64,000 nucleotides of DNA. Origin: Kribbella pittospori (GTDB lineage Bacteria > Actinomycetota > Actinomycetes > Propionibacteriales > Kribbellaceae). Positions 47,312-55,423 of this stretch are shown here, piece by piece (the stretch's first letter is position 1; every line of letters starts with the position of its first letter). The stretch spans positions 471,003-535,002 of the forward strand of contig NZ_SJKB01000006.1 in assembly GCF_004331465.1 (NCBI RefSeq), in the 5' to 3' direction. Below the pieces are notes generated by a model. That model saw only the letters and a program-made list of their open reading frames with translations, was not told where the DNA came from and made no database searches. The position numbers and the translations under genes were made by a program.

Positions 47312-47914
47312 ATGCAAGTAAACGACGCGTACTCTCCGCAGACCCCGATCGAGGGCGTGCTGCACGCGTTTACCAGGATCGGCCGGCGGCTGAAGGCCAA
47401 GCAGCCCGGAGACACGATCGACCACAGCGTCCACCTGGTGCTGTTCGTGCTGCGGTGCAGCGGAGCGCTGCGCCTGTCCGACCTGGCCAACCGGATGGAG
47501 CTGGACGCCTCGACCGCGAGCCGCCACGTGCGGTCGCTGGAGCAGCTGGGCCTGGTCCGCCGCTCCCCCGACCCCGACGACGGCCGCGCCTTCCGGGTCG
47601 AGCTGACCGAGAAGGGCATCGAGGAGTGGGACGCCGGCGCCCGACGCCGGATGGAGCTGCTGAGCGCAGCCATGGACGGCTGGTCCGAGGACGACGTCCT
47701 GACCTTCGAGCGCCTGATGACACGGTTCGCCGACGGAGTCGCGAGCCTGACCGACCCGGCGATCGAGAAGAGCTGGGCAGAGAAGGGCTGGGCCGCCGTC
47801 GCCCCGCGCCTGCGCCCGGCACCCGCGGCCGAGCGCCGTACCCAAGACTTCGCGGCCGGTGGCGACCCCACCGCTCGCGAGAACACCGACAAGAAGCTGG
47901 GGAGCACCACATGA
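47312..47914 (+). CDS. MarR family transcriptional regulator
   Basis: 200 aa: DHSVHLVLFVLRCSGALRLSDLANRMELDASTASRHVRSLEQLGLVRR is the winged helix, with wing SPDPDDGRAFRVELT. The C-terminal ~45 residues are basic and polar, longer than usual for MarR. It overlaps the MFS gene by 4 bp (ATGA) and lies directly behind its operator; autorepressor of a drug-efflux operon. Confidence 0.9.
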   Translation: MQVNDAYSPQTPIEGVLHAFTRIGRRLKAKQPGDTIDHSVHLVLFVLRCSGALRLSDLANRMELDASTASRHVRSLEQLGLVRRSPDPDDGRAFRVELTEKGIEEWDAGARRRMELLSAAMDGWSEDDVLTFERLMTRFADGVASLTDPAIEKSWAEKGWAAVAPRLRPAPAAERRTQDFAAGGDPTARENTDKKLGSTT

Positions 47915-49524
47915 GCACCACCGAGCCCGCCACCACCGGCGGCGCTGCGCCTGAAACACCGGGGTACCTGTCCCACAAGCAGATCCTCGTCGTCCTCGGC
48001 GGCCTGATGGCCGGCATGTTCCTGGCGGCGCTCGACCAGAGCATCGTCGGAACCGCGCTGCCGCAGATCGTCAGCGAGTTCAACAGCCTGGACAAGCTGT
48101 CCTGGGTGGTCACGGCGTACCTGCTGACCTCGACCGCCTCCACGCCACTGTGGGGCAAGATCTCCGACCTGTATGGCCGTCGCCCGCTGTTCATCGCGGC
48201 GATCGTCACCTTCCTGGCCGGCTCCGTGCTGGCCGCGATGTCGCAGAACATCGAGATGCTGATCGGCTTCCGGGCCGTCCAGGGTCTTGGCGCCGGTGGC
48301 CTGATGTCACTGGCCTTCGCCACCATCGGTGACGTGATCCCGCCGCGCGAGCGCGGTAAGTACATGGGGTACTTCGGTGCCGTCTTCGGCCTGTCGTCCG
48401 TGGCCGGCCCGCTGCTCGGCGGTCTGCTCACCGACGGTCCCGGCTGGCGCTGGATCTTCTGGATCAACCTGCCGATCGGCCTCGTTGCCCTGGGCATCGT
48501 CGGCGCCGTGCTCAAGCTGCCGCACGTGAAGCGTTCGCACAAGATCGACTACGTCGGTGCCGCAGTGGTCACCGGCGCCGTCACCTCGCTGCTGCTGGCC
48601 GTCTCCTGGAGCGGCCCGACCAACGGCTGGGGCACCGGCACCACGATCGCCCTGCTGGCCGCGACCGTCGTCCTGGCCGTCACCTTCGTGCTGGTCGAAC
48701 TGCGGGTCTCCGAGCCGATCATCCCGATGGACCTGTTCAAGGGCCGGATCTTCTCCGGGTACGCCGGGTACGCGTTCCTGCTCGGGTTCGCGATGTTCGG
48801 TGCGCTGATCTTCCTGCCGCTGTACCTGCAGGCGGTCAAGGATCTGTCGCCGACCCAATCCGGCCTGGCGCTGCTGCCGATGATCGTCGGTATCTTCTCC
48901 GCGTCGATCCCGAGCGGTCAGCTGATGAGCAAGACCGGGCGCTACAAGGTCTACCCGATCGTCTCCTCGGTCCTGGTCGGTGGCGCGATGCTGCTGCTGT
49001 CCACGCTGAGCCTGGGTACGCCGTACTGGCACCTCGCGATCTACATGTTCATCATGGGCGCCGGTCTGGGTCTGTCGATGCAGATCACCGTCACCGCCGC
49101 GCAGAACAGCGTGCCCCGCAAGCACATGGGCAGCGCGACCTCGACGATGACCTTCTTCCGCTCGATGGGTGGCGCGATCGGTACCGCGGTGTACGGCGCG
49201 GTGCTGACCAGCCGGCTGAAGGAGCACCTGGGCGACATCGTTCCGAACGCAACCCAGACCGTGGTCGACGGGCTCGCCAAGGCGGCCAACAGCGTTCAGG
49301 CGCTGCACGGCCTGAAGGAGCCGATGAAGGGCTGGGCCCTGCACGGTCTGGTCGACGCGATGGGCGACGTGTTCCTGGTCTCCCTGCCGTTCCTGGCGAT
49401 CGCACTGATCCTCGCGGTCATCACCCCGGAGCAGCGGCTGGCCGGCCGCTCCGACGGCCCGAAGCCGGAGGGCGGCGAGGAAGACTCCTCGATGGAGGCG
49501 TCCGCAGCCGCCGCGATGCACTGA
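47911..49524 (+). CDS. MFS drug transporter, DHA2 (14-segment) family
   Basis: 537 aa. VLGGLMAGMFLAALDQSIVGTALPQIVSEF (motif D1 region), TPLWGKISDLYGRRPLF (motif A), RAVQGLGAGGLMSLAFATIGDVIPPRERG (motif C), about 14 helices. Multidrug proton antiporter by family. GGGGAG before the ATG. Followed by a strong terminator. Confidence 0.92.
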   Translation: MSTTEPATTGGAAPETPGYLSHKQILVVLGGLMAGMFLAALDQSIVGTALPQIVSEFNSLDKLSWVVTAYLLTSTASTPLWGKISDLYGRRPLFIAAIVTFLAGSVLAAMSQNIEMLIGFRAVQGLGAGGLMSLAFATIGDVIPPRERGKYMGYFGAVFGLSSVAGPLLGGLLTDGPGWRWIFWINLPIGLVALGIVGAVLKLPHVKRSHKIDYVGAAVVTGAVTSLLLAVSWSGPTNGWGTGTTIALLAATVVLAVTFVLVELRVSEPIIPMDLFKGRIFSGYAGYAFLLGFAMFGALIFLPLYLQAVKDLSPTQSGLALLPMIVGIFSASIPSGQLMSKTGRYKVYPIVSSVLVGGAMLLLSTLSLGTPYWHLAIYMFIMGAGLGLSMQITVTAAQNSVPRKHMGSATSTMTFFRSMGGAIGTAVYGAVLTSRLKEHLGDIVPNATQTVVDGLAKAANSVQALHGLKEPMKGWALHGLVDAMGDVFLVSLPFLAIALILAVITPEQRLAGRSDGPKPEGGEEDSSMEASAAAAMH

Positions 49525-49539
49525 CCCTCCGCACCAACG

Positions 49540-49575
49540 AACGACCGGCCGTCCTCTTCGGAGGGCGGCCGGTCG
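49540..49575. terminator. Terminator of the MarR-MFS operon
   Basis: Arms ACGACCGGCC (49540-49549 region) and GGCCGGTCGT (49566-49575) with further pairing inside, 16 bp after the MFS stop. Confidence 0.75.
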
Positions 49576-49596
49576 TCGCACGTTAGGCTTGCGGTG

Positions 49597-50028
49597 ATGT
49601 CACGCCTGCAAGGATTCGGGAACCAGCTCCTCGCCTTCCACGATCAACTCCGCGACCAGATCGACGTACTGCGTGAACAGGACGCTCCGGATGGCAAAGA
49701 TCTACTGACCCACTGCCTGGCGTTCTGCGGGGCGCTCACCCGGCATCACACCGGTGAGGACGACGGCGCGTTCATGGTGCTCGCGGAGGAGTACCCGGAG
49801 CTTCGCCCGGTGCTCGAGGAGCTGGCCCGTGATCACCTGATCATCGCGCAAGCCCTGCAGCGGTTGGAGAAACTCGCCGCGCTCGATCCGGCCGAGCGGA
49901 AGCGGGAGCTCGACACCGTGGCCGCCCTGATGGAGACCCACTTCACCTACGAGGAACGCAAACTCGTCACCGCGTTGAACGCCCTCGACGACGACGGGAC
50001 CGGGCGCCTAGCCCTCCCCTTCCGCTGA
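49597..50028 (+). CDS. Hemerythrin HHE-domain protein
   Basis: 143 aa four-helix bundle with HHE-type ligands: LLAFHDQL, LTRHHTGEDD, RDHLIIAQAL and METHFTYEERKL. Binds a di-iron centre; oxygen or nitric-oxide sensing by family. ATG at 49597 (or GTG 49594) with TAGGCT seven bases upstream. Overlaps the AI-2E gene by 21 bp, convergent. Confidence 0.87.
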   Translation: MSRLQGFGNQLLAFHDQLRDQIDVLREQDAPDGKDLLTHCLAFCGALTRHHTGEDDGAFMVLAEEYPELRPVLEELARDHLIIAQALQRLEKLAALDPAERKRELDTVAALMETHFTYEERKLVTALNALDDDGTGRLALPFR

Positions 50029-51237
50029 GGGTCGCTCCCGGAAAAGGTATCGACGGGGCAACGGTCTCGGTGGTTCCGGATCGACGTCGTTGCCGGCCAG
50101 GTGGTTGACGATCGCGTTCAGTACTGCGGCCGTCGGTACGGCGATCAGCGCGCCGACGATCCCGGCGATGACCACGCCGGTGGCGATCGACAGGATGATC
50201 GCGAGCGGGTGAACACTGACTGCACGGCCGAGCAGGAACGGCTGCAGCACATGGGCCTCGAGCTGCTGTACGCCGATCACCACGGCCAGCATGATGATCG
50301 CGACGATCGGTCCCTTGGCGACCAGCGCAACCAGTACGGCGACCACGCCACTGACCAGCGCCCCGACGACCGGGATAAACGCGCCGACGAACACCAGGAT
50401 GCCGATCGCGCTCACCAGCGGCAGACCGAGGATCGCCGCACCCAAAGAGATCCCGATCGCGTCCACCGCCGCGACGATGATGGTGGCCCGGACGAACGCC
50501 GTCAGCGAGACCCACGCCTTCCGCCCGGACGAGTCGGCCTTCTCGCGCGCCTGCCTCGGGAACAGCCGGATCAGCCAGGCCCAGATCCGCTCGCCCTGGT
50601 AGAGGAAGAAGAACAGGCAGAACAGCGCGATGAACAGCCCGGCCACGACATGCGTCGCCGTCGTACCGACCTCGGCCGCGCGCTGACCGAGGGCGCCGCC
50701 GGAGGTGATCTCGTCCTGCAACCGTTTGAAGGCGTTGGTGATGTCCTTGTCACTCAGTCCGAAGTTGATCCGGGCCAGGTCGCGCAGCTTCTGCACACCT
50801 TCGCCGACCTGCGTGGACAGAGTCTCGAACTGGCCCGCGATCTGCGTCCCGACCAGGGTCAGCAGACCGGCGACGAGAATGATGGTCGCGACGACCGTGA
50901 TGCCAGCCGCCGGACCGCGCGGAATGCGCAGCCGCTGCAGGCCGTCCGTCACCGGGACCAGCAGAGCGGTCAGCAGCACCCCGACAGTGACCGGGACGAC
51001 CACCTCGGACAAGTAGCGCATCCCGTAGGCGATCACGAGCACGGCCGCGACGATCACCAGGAACCGCCAGGCCCAGGCACTCGCGATCTGCATGCCTGGA
51101 GTGACCCCGGTGTCCACGCGCCCCCGGCTCGAAGACCCGACCTCGGTCACGACCGTATCGCTGGACTCGTCCAGTACCTCGTTGTCCGCCACCGGACTCT
51201 CTTTGTCCGGCGCCTCGGCCCGCCCCGACTCGCTCAT
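50008..51237 (-). CDS. AI-2E family transporter (membrane permease)
   Basis: 409 aa with about eight transmembrane segments, N-terminal ~65-residue cytoplasmic tail. Characteristic VVIGVQQLEAHVLQPFLLGRAVSVHPLAIILSIATG near the C-terminus. Some members move autoinducer-2, others Na+/H+; no way to tell here. GGAGG precedes the ATG. Confidence 0.87.
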   Translation of the reverse strand: MSESGRAEAPDKESPVADNEVLDESSDTVVTEVGSSSRGRVDTGVTPGMQIASAWAWRFLVIVAAVLVIAYGMRYLSEVVVPVTVGVLLTALLVPVTDGLQRLRIPRGPAAGITVVATIILVAGLLTLVGTQIAGQFETLSTQVGEGVQKLRDLARINFGLSDKDITNAFKRLQDEITSGGALGQRAAEVGTTATHVVAGLFIALFCLFFFLYQGERIWAWLIRLFPRQAREKADSSGRKAWVSLTAFVRATIIVAAVDAIGISLGAAILGLPLVSAIGILVFVGAFIPVVGALVSGVVAVLVALVAKGPIVAIIMLAVVIGVQQLEAHVLQPFLLGRAVSVHPLAIILSIATGVVIAGIVGALIAVPTAAVLNAIVNHLAGNDVDPEPPRPLPRRYLFRERPSAEGEG

Positions 51238-51269
51238 GCCACCTCCGCAGCTCGCGCTTGGTGTTGAGA

Positions 51270-52643
51270 CTAGTGCCCGCTGCGGACCGTTCCATGAATG
51301 TGTGCCGCGAGCCCTTCGGCTGCGGCTGGGGCGAGGTCGGCGAGCAGGCCGACGCCCGCCAGGACGTAGTCCTTGTCGACGCAGACCTCGGCGCGTTCCG
51401 GGACGAGCCAGCCTTCCTCCTGCGCGTTCACCCCGACGGAGCCCAGGATCCGCGCGGCAACGTCCGGCCCGTTGTGCCGCAGTACTCCCCCGGACCCGAC
51501 CAGCAAGTCCACCTCGCGCAGGTCCTTGCCCGACCGCTCGATCACCCGGCCGCCCGGCCCGAACACGATCCGCTGACGACCCGCGTGCCGCCGCAACGCC
51601 ACTGTCGCCGCGACCCTCGCGAGCAACTCGTCGTACGACGCCTCTTGCTCGCTGTCGGGGAGGTACGACGGGTCGGCGTGCCGGCGAGCGGCCGCCGTAT
51701 GGAGCTTGTTGTCGTCCGGGACGAGACCGGACTCGACGCCGGCGGCGACGACTGGGACCGCGCTCCAGCGCATTCCGAGGTCGCCCTCGACCGTGCGGGT
51801 CACGGGATGCGTCGCGACCACCTCGCGGCCGAGGTTCGCGTCCTCCGGGTCGAGCTCGATCACCGAGTGCACGTCCGTGGTCGCACCACCGATGTCCACG
51901 ACCGCGACATCACCGTGCAACCCGGCCAGCACCTCGACTCCACGCAGTACGACGTCCGGCGTGGCGGCGCGGACCATCCGCGCGAACGCCGGATCGCGGG
52001 ACAGGTTCTTCCCACCGATCACGTGGGCGAGGAACATCTCCCGGATCGCGGCCCGCGCACTGTCCGGCGCGAACACCCCGATCTCGGGTACGACATTGTC
52101 CGCCAGGACATGCGGTACGCCGGCAGCCGCGAGGGTCTCGCCGATCCCGGCCTGTGCGTCAATGTTGCCCGCAACAACGACCGGCCGACGCCACTTGTAC
52201 TTGGCCAGCACGTCGGCAGCATTACGCAGTACGGCGGAGTTGCCACCGTCCGTGCCACCGAGGAGCAGGACCACGTCCGGGCGGTCCTTGCGCAGCTCCT
52301 TGAGGGAAGTTGCCGTGAGCCCGCCGTTGACCACGGCAACCACACGGCCACCGCTGGACAGCGCGACCCGCCGGCCGGCTTCCGCGGTGACCAGCTCTTC
52401 GTTGCCGACGACACCGATCCGGAGTCCGCCGCCTGCACTCGAACAGGCCAGCACCTCGGCGCGCTCGACGCCGCGATCGGTTTCCAGCAAGGCGTTCCGG
52501 CAGGCATGCCAGCCGTCCATCACGTCCGTGTCGATCGTGGTCCGGTGTTCGGCTCGGGCGACCAGGTCGCCCGAGCCGGAGTCCACCGCAATTGCCTTCG
52601 TGAACGTCGACCCGAAGTCGACGGCCACCAGCAGGCGCGCCAA
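51270..52643 (-). CDS. MutL/GlmL family protein (glutamate mutase reactivating factor-like)
   Basis: 457 aa ASKHA-fold ATPase: VAVDFGSTFTKAIAVD, GGTDGGNSAVLRNA and VVDIGGATTDVHSV are the phosphate and adenosine motifs. In clostridia GlmL/MutL reactivates coenzyme-B12 glutamate mutase (GlmES), but no mutase subunit is in this window. The TTG start follows the metB TAG with no gap, so it is probably co-translated with metB. Partner unknown. Confidence 0.85.
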   Translation of the reverse strand: MARLLVAVDFGSTFTKAIAVDSGSGDLVARAEHRTTIDTDVMDGWHACRNALLETDRGVERAEVLACSSAGGGLRIGVVGNEELVTAEAGRRVALSSGGRVVAVVNGGLTATSLKELRKDRPDVVLLLGGTDGGNSAVLRNAADVLAKYKWRRPVVVAGNIDAQAGIGETLAAAGVPHVLADNVVPEIGVFAPDSARAAIREMFLAHVIGGKNLSRDPAFARMVRAATPDVVLRGVEVLAGLHGDVAVVDIGGATTDVHSVIELDPEDANLGREVVATHPVTRTVEGDLGMRWSAVPVVAAGVESGLVPDDNKLHTAAARRHADPSYLPDSEQEASYDELLARVAATVALRRHAGRQRIVFGPGGRVIERSGKDLREVDLLVGSGGVLRHNGPDVAARILGSVGVNAQEEGWLVPERAEVCVDKDYVLAGVGLLADLAPAAAEGLAAHIHGTVRSGH

Positions 52644-53798
52644 CTACGCCATCGCGCGGTCGAGGTCCAGCAGCAGGTCGTCGATCGTCTCGATCCCGAC
52701 ACTGAGCCGGATCAGGTCGGCCGGCACCTCGAGCGGGGTGCCGGCGACCGAGGCGTGGGTCATCTTGCCGGGGTGCTCGATCAGCGACTCGACGCCGCCG
52801 AGCGACTCGCCCAGGGTGAAGACCTCGGCCTTGTTGCAGATGTCGAGTGCATGCTCCACGCCGCCGGTGACCCGGAAGGAGACGATGCCGCCGTACCGCT
52901 TCATCTGCTTGGCGGCGGTCTCGTGGCCGGGGTGACCGTCGATGCCCGGGTACAGCACCTGGCTGACGGCCTTGTGCCGCTGCAGGAACTCGACGACCTT
53001 CTCGGCGTTGTCGCTGTGCCGGTCCATCCGGACGCCGAGGGTCTTGATCCCACGCAGCACCAGCCACGCGTCGAACGGGCCGGCGACCGCGCCGATCGCG
53101 TTCTGGTGGAAGGCGATCTTCTCGGCCAGGCCGGCGTCGCGGACGATCAGCCCACCGCCGACGACGTCGGAGTGACCGCCCATGTACTTCGTGGTCGAGT
53201 GCACGACGACGTCCGCGCCGAGCTCCAGCGGCTGCTGCAGGTACGGCGTGGCGAAGGTGTTGTCGACCACCAGCAGGGCGCCGGCGTCGTGCGCGATCTG
53301 GGCGACGATGGCGATGTCGGCGACGTTCAGCAGCGGGTTCGTCGGCGTCTCCAGCCAGACGATCTTCGTCTTGCCCGGACGGATCGCGGCCCGGATCGCC
53401 TCCGGGTGGGTCACCGCGACCGGCGTCATCTCCACACCCCAGTTGCCCAGCACCTTGGAGAACAGCCGGAACGTGCCGCCGTACGCGTCGTCGGGGAACA
53501 CCATGTGGTCACCCGGGACGCAGAGCGAGCGGATCAGCGTGTCCTCCGCGGCCAGGCCGCTGGCGAACGCGAAGCCGCGGTTGCCCGCCTCGATCGCGGC
53601 CAGACACTCCTCCAGCGCGGTCCGGGTCGGGTTCGCCGACCGGGAGTACTCGTAGCCGTTGCGCAGCCCGCCGACGCCGTCCTGCTTGTAGGTGCTGGTC
53701 GCGTAGATCGGCGGCACCACCGAACCGGTGGTGGGGTCGGGCTCGTTCCCGGCGTGGATGGCGAGCGTCTCGAAGCCGTAGTGGTGGTCCGTGTTCAC
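52644..53798 (-). CDS. metB: Cystathionine gamma-synthase
   Basis: 384 aa PLP enzyme joining O-acyl-homoserine and cysteine in methionine synthesis. ETLAIHAGNEPDPTTGSVVPPIY at the start, PLP lysine in STTKYMGGHSD, YSRSANPTR and the C-terminal LSVGIETIDDLLLDL. GTG at 53798 (MNTDHHYGFETL) with TACGCT exactly six bases upstream, leaderless. It may instead be a cystathionine gamma-lyase, as the two are close. Confidence 0.92.
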   Translation of the reverse strand: MNTDHHYGFETLAIHAGNEPDPTTGSVVPPIYATSTYKQDGVGGLRNGYEYSRSANPTRTALEECLAAIEAGNRGFAFASGLAAEDTLIRSLCVPGDHMVFPDDAYGGTFRLFSKVLGNWGVEMTPVAVTHPEAIRAAIRPGKTKIVWLETPTNPLLNVADIAIVAQIAHDAGALLVVDNTFATPYLQQPLELGADVVVHSTTKYMGGHSDVVGGGLIVRDAGLAEKIAFHQNAIGAVAGPFDAWLVLRGIKTLGVRMDRHSDNAEKVVEFLQRHKAVSQVLYPGIDGHPGHETAAKQMKRYGGIVSFRVTGGVEHALDICNKAEVFTLGESLGGVESLIEHPGKMTHASVAGTPLEVPADLIRLSVGIETIDDLLLDLDRAMA

Positions 53799-53804
53799 CG
53801 GACC

Positions 53805-53810
53805 AGCGTA
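53805..53810 (-). promoter_or_regulatory. Predicted -10 of metB
   Basis: TACGCT on the minus strand, six bases from the GTG start. Confidence 0.45.
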
Positions 53811-53858
53811 CGGCCTGGTCTGATCCGTTCCGCGCAGGCCGTCCGGCACTGAGACTCT

Positions 53859-53886
53859 TGACGCAACCCATGGGTTGCCATATGTT
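53859..53886 (+). promoter_or_regulatory. Promoter and ArsR-type operator of the SRPBCC-ArsR pair
   Basis: TTGACG (53859-53864), 16-bp spacer, TATGTT (53881-53886). The spacer holds the perfect palindrome GCAACCCATGGGTTGC (53863-53878), and a second, looser GCAAC-N6-GTTGC lies at about 53892-53907. The ArsR protein encoded two genes on is the natural binder. Confidence 0.78.
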
Positions 53887-53926
53887 GGATTGCAACCAGA
53901 CAGTTGCTATTTACCAGGAGGATGTC

Positions 53927-54358
53927 ATGGGGTTTCCAGATCAGATCGAGCGGACCGTCGAGCTCGCCCACCCGCCGGCGAAGGTGTGGGCGGCGCTGAC
54001 CACGGCCGAGGGTCTCGGCACGTGGTTCGGCCACCAGGCGAAGATCGACCTGCGGCCGGGCGGCGCCGCGGAGATGACGTGGACCAGCGGCGACCGGGCC
54101 GAGATGCGGATCGAGCGGGTGGACGAGCCGACCACGTTCGGCTTCACCTGGCACATCTACGGCCTGCCGGCCGAGGACGAGCGCCGGACGTACGTCGAGT
54201 TCACCCTGGAGCCGGTCGACGCCGGCACCCGGCTGACCGTCATCGAGTCGGGCTTCGCACAACTGCCGGACGGCGAGTACGCCAAGGCATACGGCGGCAA
54301 CACCGAAGGCTGGGCGTCCGAACTCGGCGAACTCGTCGACTACCTCGACGCCGCCTGA
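53927..54358 (+). CDS. SRPBCC (AHSA1-like) domain protein
   Basis: 143 aa helix-grip fold: IERTVELAHPPAKVWAALTTAEGLGTWFG, then VEFTLEPVDAGTRLTVIESGF and a final helix. Ligand-binding or START-like fold; activator-of-Hsp90-homologue type. CAGGAGG at 53915-53921 sets the ATG. Paired with an ArsR gene 6 bp downstream, a widespread two-gene cassette of unknown signal. Confidence 0.87.
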   Translation: MGFPDQIERTVELAHPPAKVWAALTTAEGLGTWFGHQAKIDLRPGGAAEMTWTSGDRAEMRIERVDEPTTFGFTWHIYGLPAEDERRTYVEFTLEPVDAGTRLTVIESGFAQLPDGEYAKAYGGNTEGWASELGELVDYLDAA

Positions 54359-54364
54359 CCTGCC

Positions 54365-54700
54365 ATGCCCGCCACAGACCAGGTTGAGGCGGTGGCGGAG
54401 CAGGTGTTCGTGGCCTTGGCGGATCCGCGGCGGCGCGGCGTACTCGCCGTACTCGCGGCGAACGGGCCCTCGACCGCGACGGACCTGGCGGATCGCCTGC
54501 CGATCACTCGGCAGGCGATCGCCAAGCACCTCGCACTCCTGGCCGAAGCGGGCCTCGTCACCGCCGAGCACGGCGAACGCCGCCGCGTTCGCTACGGTCT
54601 ACAGCCCGCCCCGATGCAGCTGGCCCAGCAGTTCCTGGCCGCACTCACCCGCGACTGGGACCACCGCCTCAACGCCTTGAAAGACCACCTGGAACGCTGA
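54365..54700 (+). CDS. ArsR family transcriptional regulator
   Basis: 111 aa winged helix: VFVALADPRRRGVLAVLAANGPSTATDLADRLPITRQAIAKHLALLAEAGLVTAEHGERRRVRY. No metal-binding cysteines, so it is the non-metal type paired with SRPBCC proteins. Likely autoregulates through the operator at 53863-53878. Overlaps yczE by 32 bp, convergent. Confidence 0.88.
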   Translation: MPATDQVEAVAEQVFVALADPRRRGVLAVLAANGPSTATDLADRLPITRQAIAKHLALLAEAGLVTAEHGERRRVRYGLQPAPMQLAQQFLAALTRDWDHRLNALKDHLER

Positions 54701-55361
54701 CGGGGACCTCTTTGAGCCGCACCGTGAAGATCGGCAGCAGGAAGTGGACGAGCGGGCCGATCGACAGGGCGTAGACGACGGTGCCGACGCCGATCACGCC
54801 GCCGAGCAGGAAGCCGATGACGAGCACGGTCACCTCGATCGAGGTCCGGACCAAGCGGACGCTGAGGCCGGTACGACGTACCAGGCCGGTCATCAGGCCG
54901 TCGCGGGGACCGGGGCCGAACTGGGCGCCGATGTAGAGAGCGCCGGCCAGCGCGTTCACCACGACGCCGCTGAGCATGAACACGATCCGGAGCCAGAGCG
55001 CGTCCGGCCGGTCGACCGTCGCCAGGGTCAGGTCCGTCACCAGGCCGATGACGATCGCGTTGCTGATCGTGCCGAGACCGGGCCACTGCCGCAGCGGGAT
55101 CCAGGCCAGCAGTACGACGAAGCTCATCGCGATCACCACGGTGCCGAAGCTCAGCGGCAGGTGCTTGGTGATGCCGGAGTGGAACACGTCCCACGGGTCC
55201 AGGCCGAGGTTGCCCTGGATCATCAGGCCCATCGAGGCGCCGTACAGGGTGAGGCCGACGTACAGCTGGACCAGGCGCCGGGGCAGGTGGCCTGCCCTCA
55301 GCTGCTGGATCGGGTTCAGGGGCGCCAGTTGGCGAGGCGGTGCGGGGGAAGTGGCGGTCAC
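54669..55361 (-). CDS. yczE: YczE family membrane protein
   Basis: 230 aa, five transmembrane segments: VQLYVGLTLYGASMGLMIQGNLGLDPWDVFHSGI and GPGPRDGLMTGLVRRTGLSVRLVRTSIEVTVL are the conserved regions. Function unknown; in several genera it is controlled by the adjacent MocR-type YczR. GTG at 55361. Confidence 0.85.
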   Translation of the reverse strand: MTATSPAPPRQLAPLNPIQQLRAGHLPRRLVQLYVGLTLYGASMGLMIQGNLGLDPWDVFHSGITKHLPLSFGTVVIAMSFVVLLAWIPLRQWPGLGTISNAIVIGLVTDLTLATVDRPDALWLRIVFMLSGVVVNALAGALYIGAQFGPGPRDGLMTGLVRRTGLSVRLVRTSIEVTVLVIGFLLGGVIGVGTVVYALSIGPLVHFLLPIFTVRLKEVPVSVPGGLSRR

Positions 55362-55403
55362 TTCTCCAGTTTGCGGAGCAACTGGCCTGGTGATCGATAG
55401 CCA

Positions 55404-55413
55404 ATTGCGCAAT
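55404..55413. promoter_or_regulatory. Palindrome between yczE and yczR
   Basis: ATTGCGCAAT, a perfect 10-bp palindrome in the 60-bp divergent region; candidate YczR site. Confidence 0.45.
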
Positions 55414-55423
55414 AGTGGACTGC

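Noticed and set aside
51258..53852. 864-aa plus-strand frame opposite metB and the MutL-like gene
   Set aside because: Covers two well-supported genes in reverse and has shadow-frame composition (His/Arg/Asp-rich).
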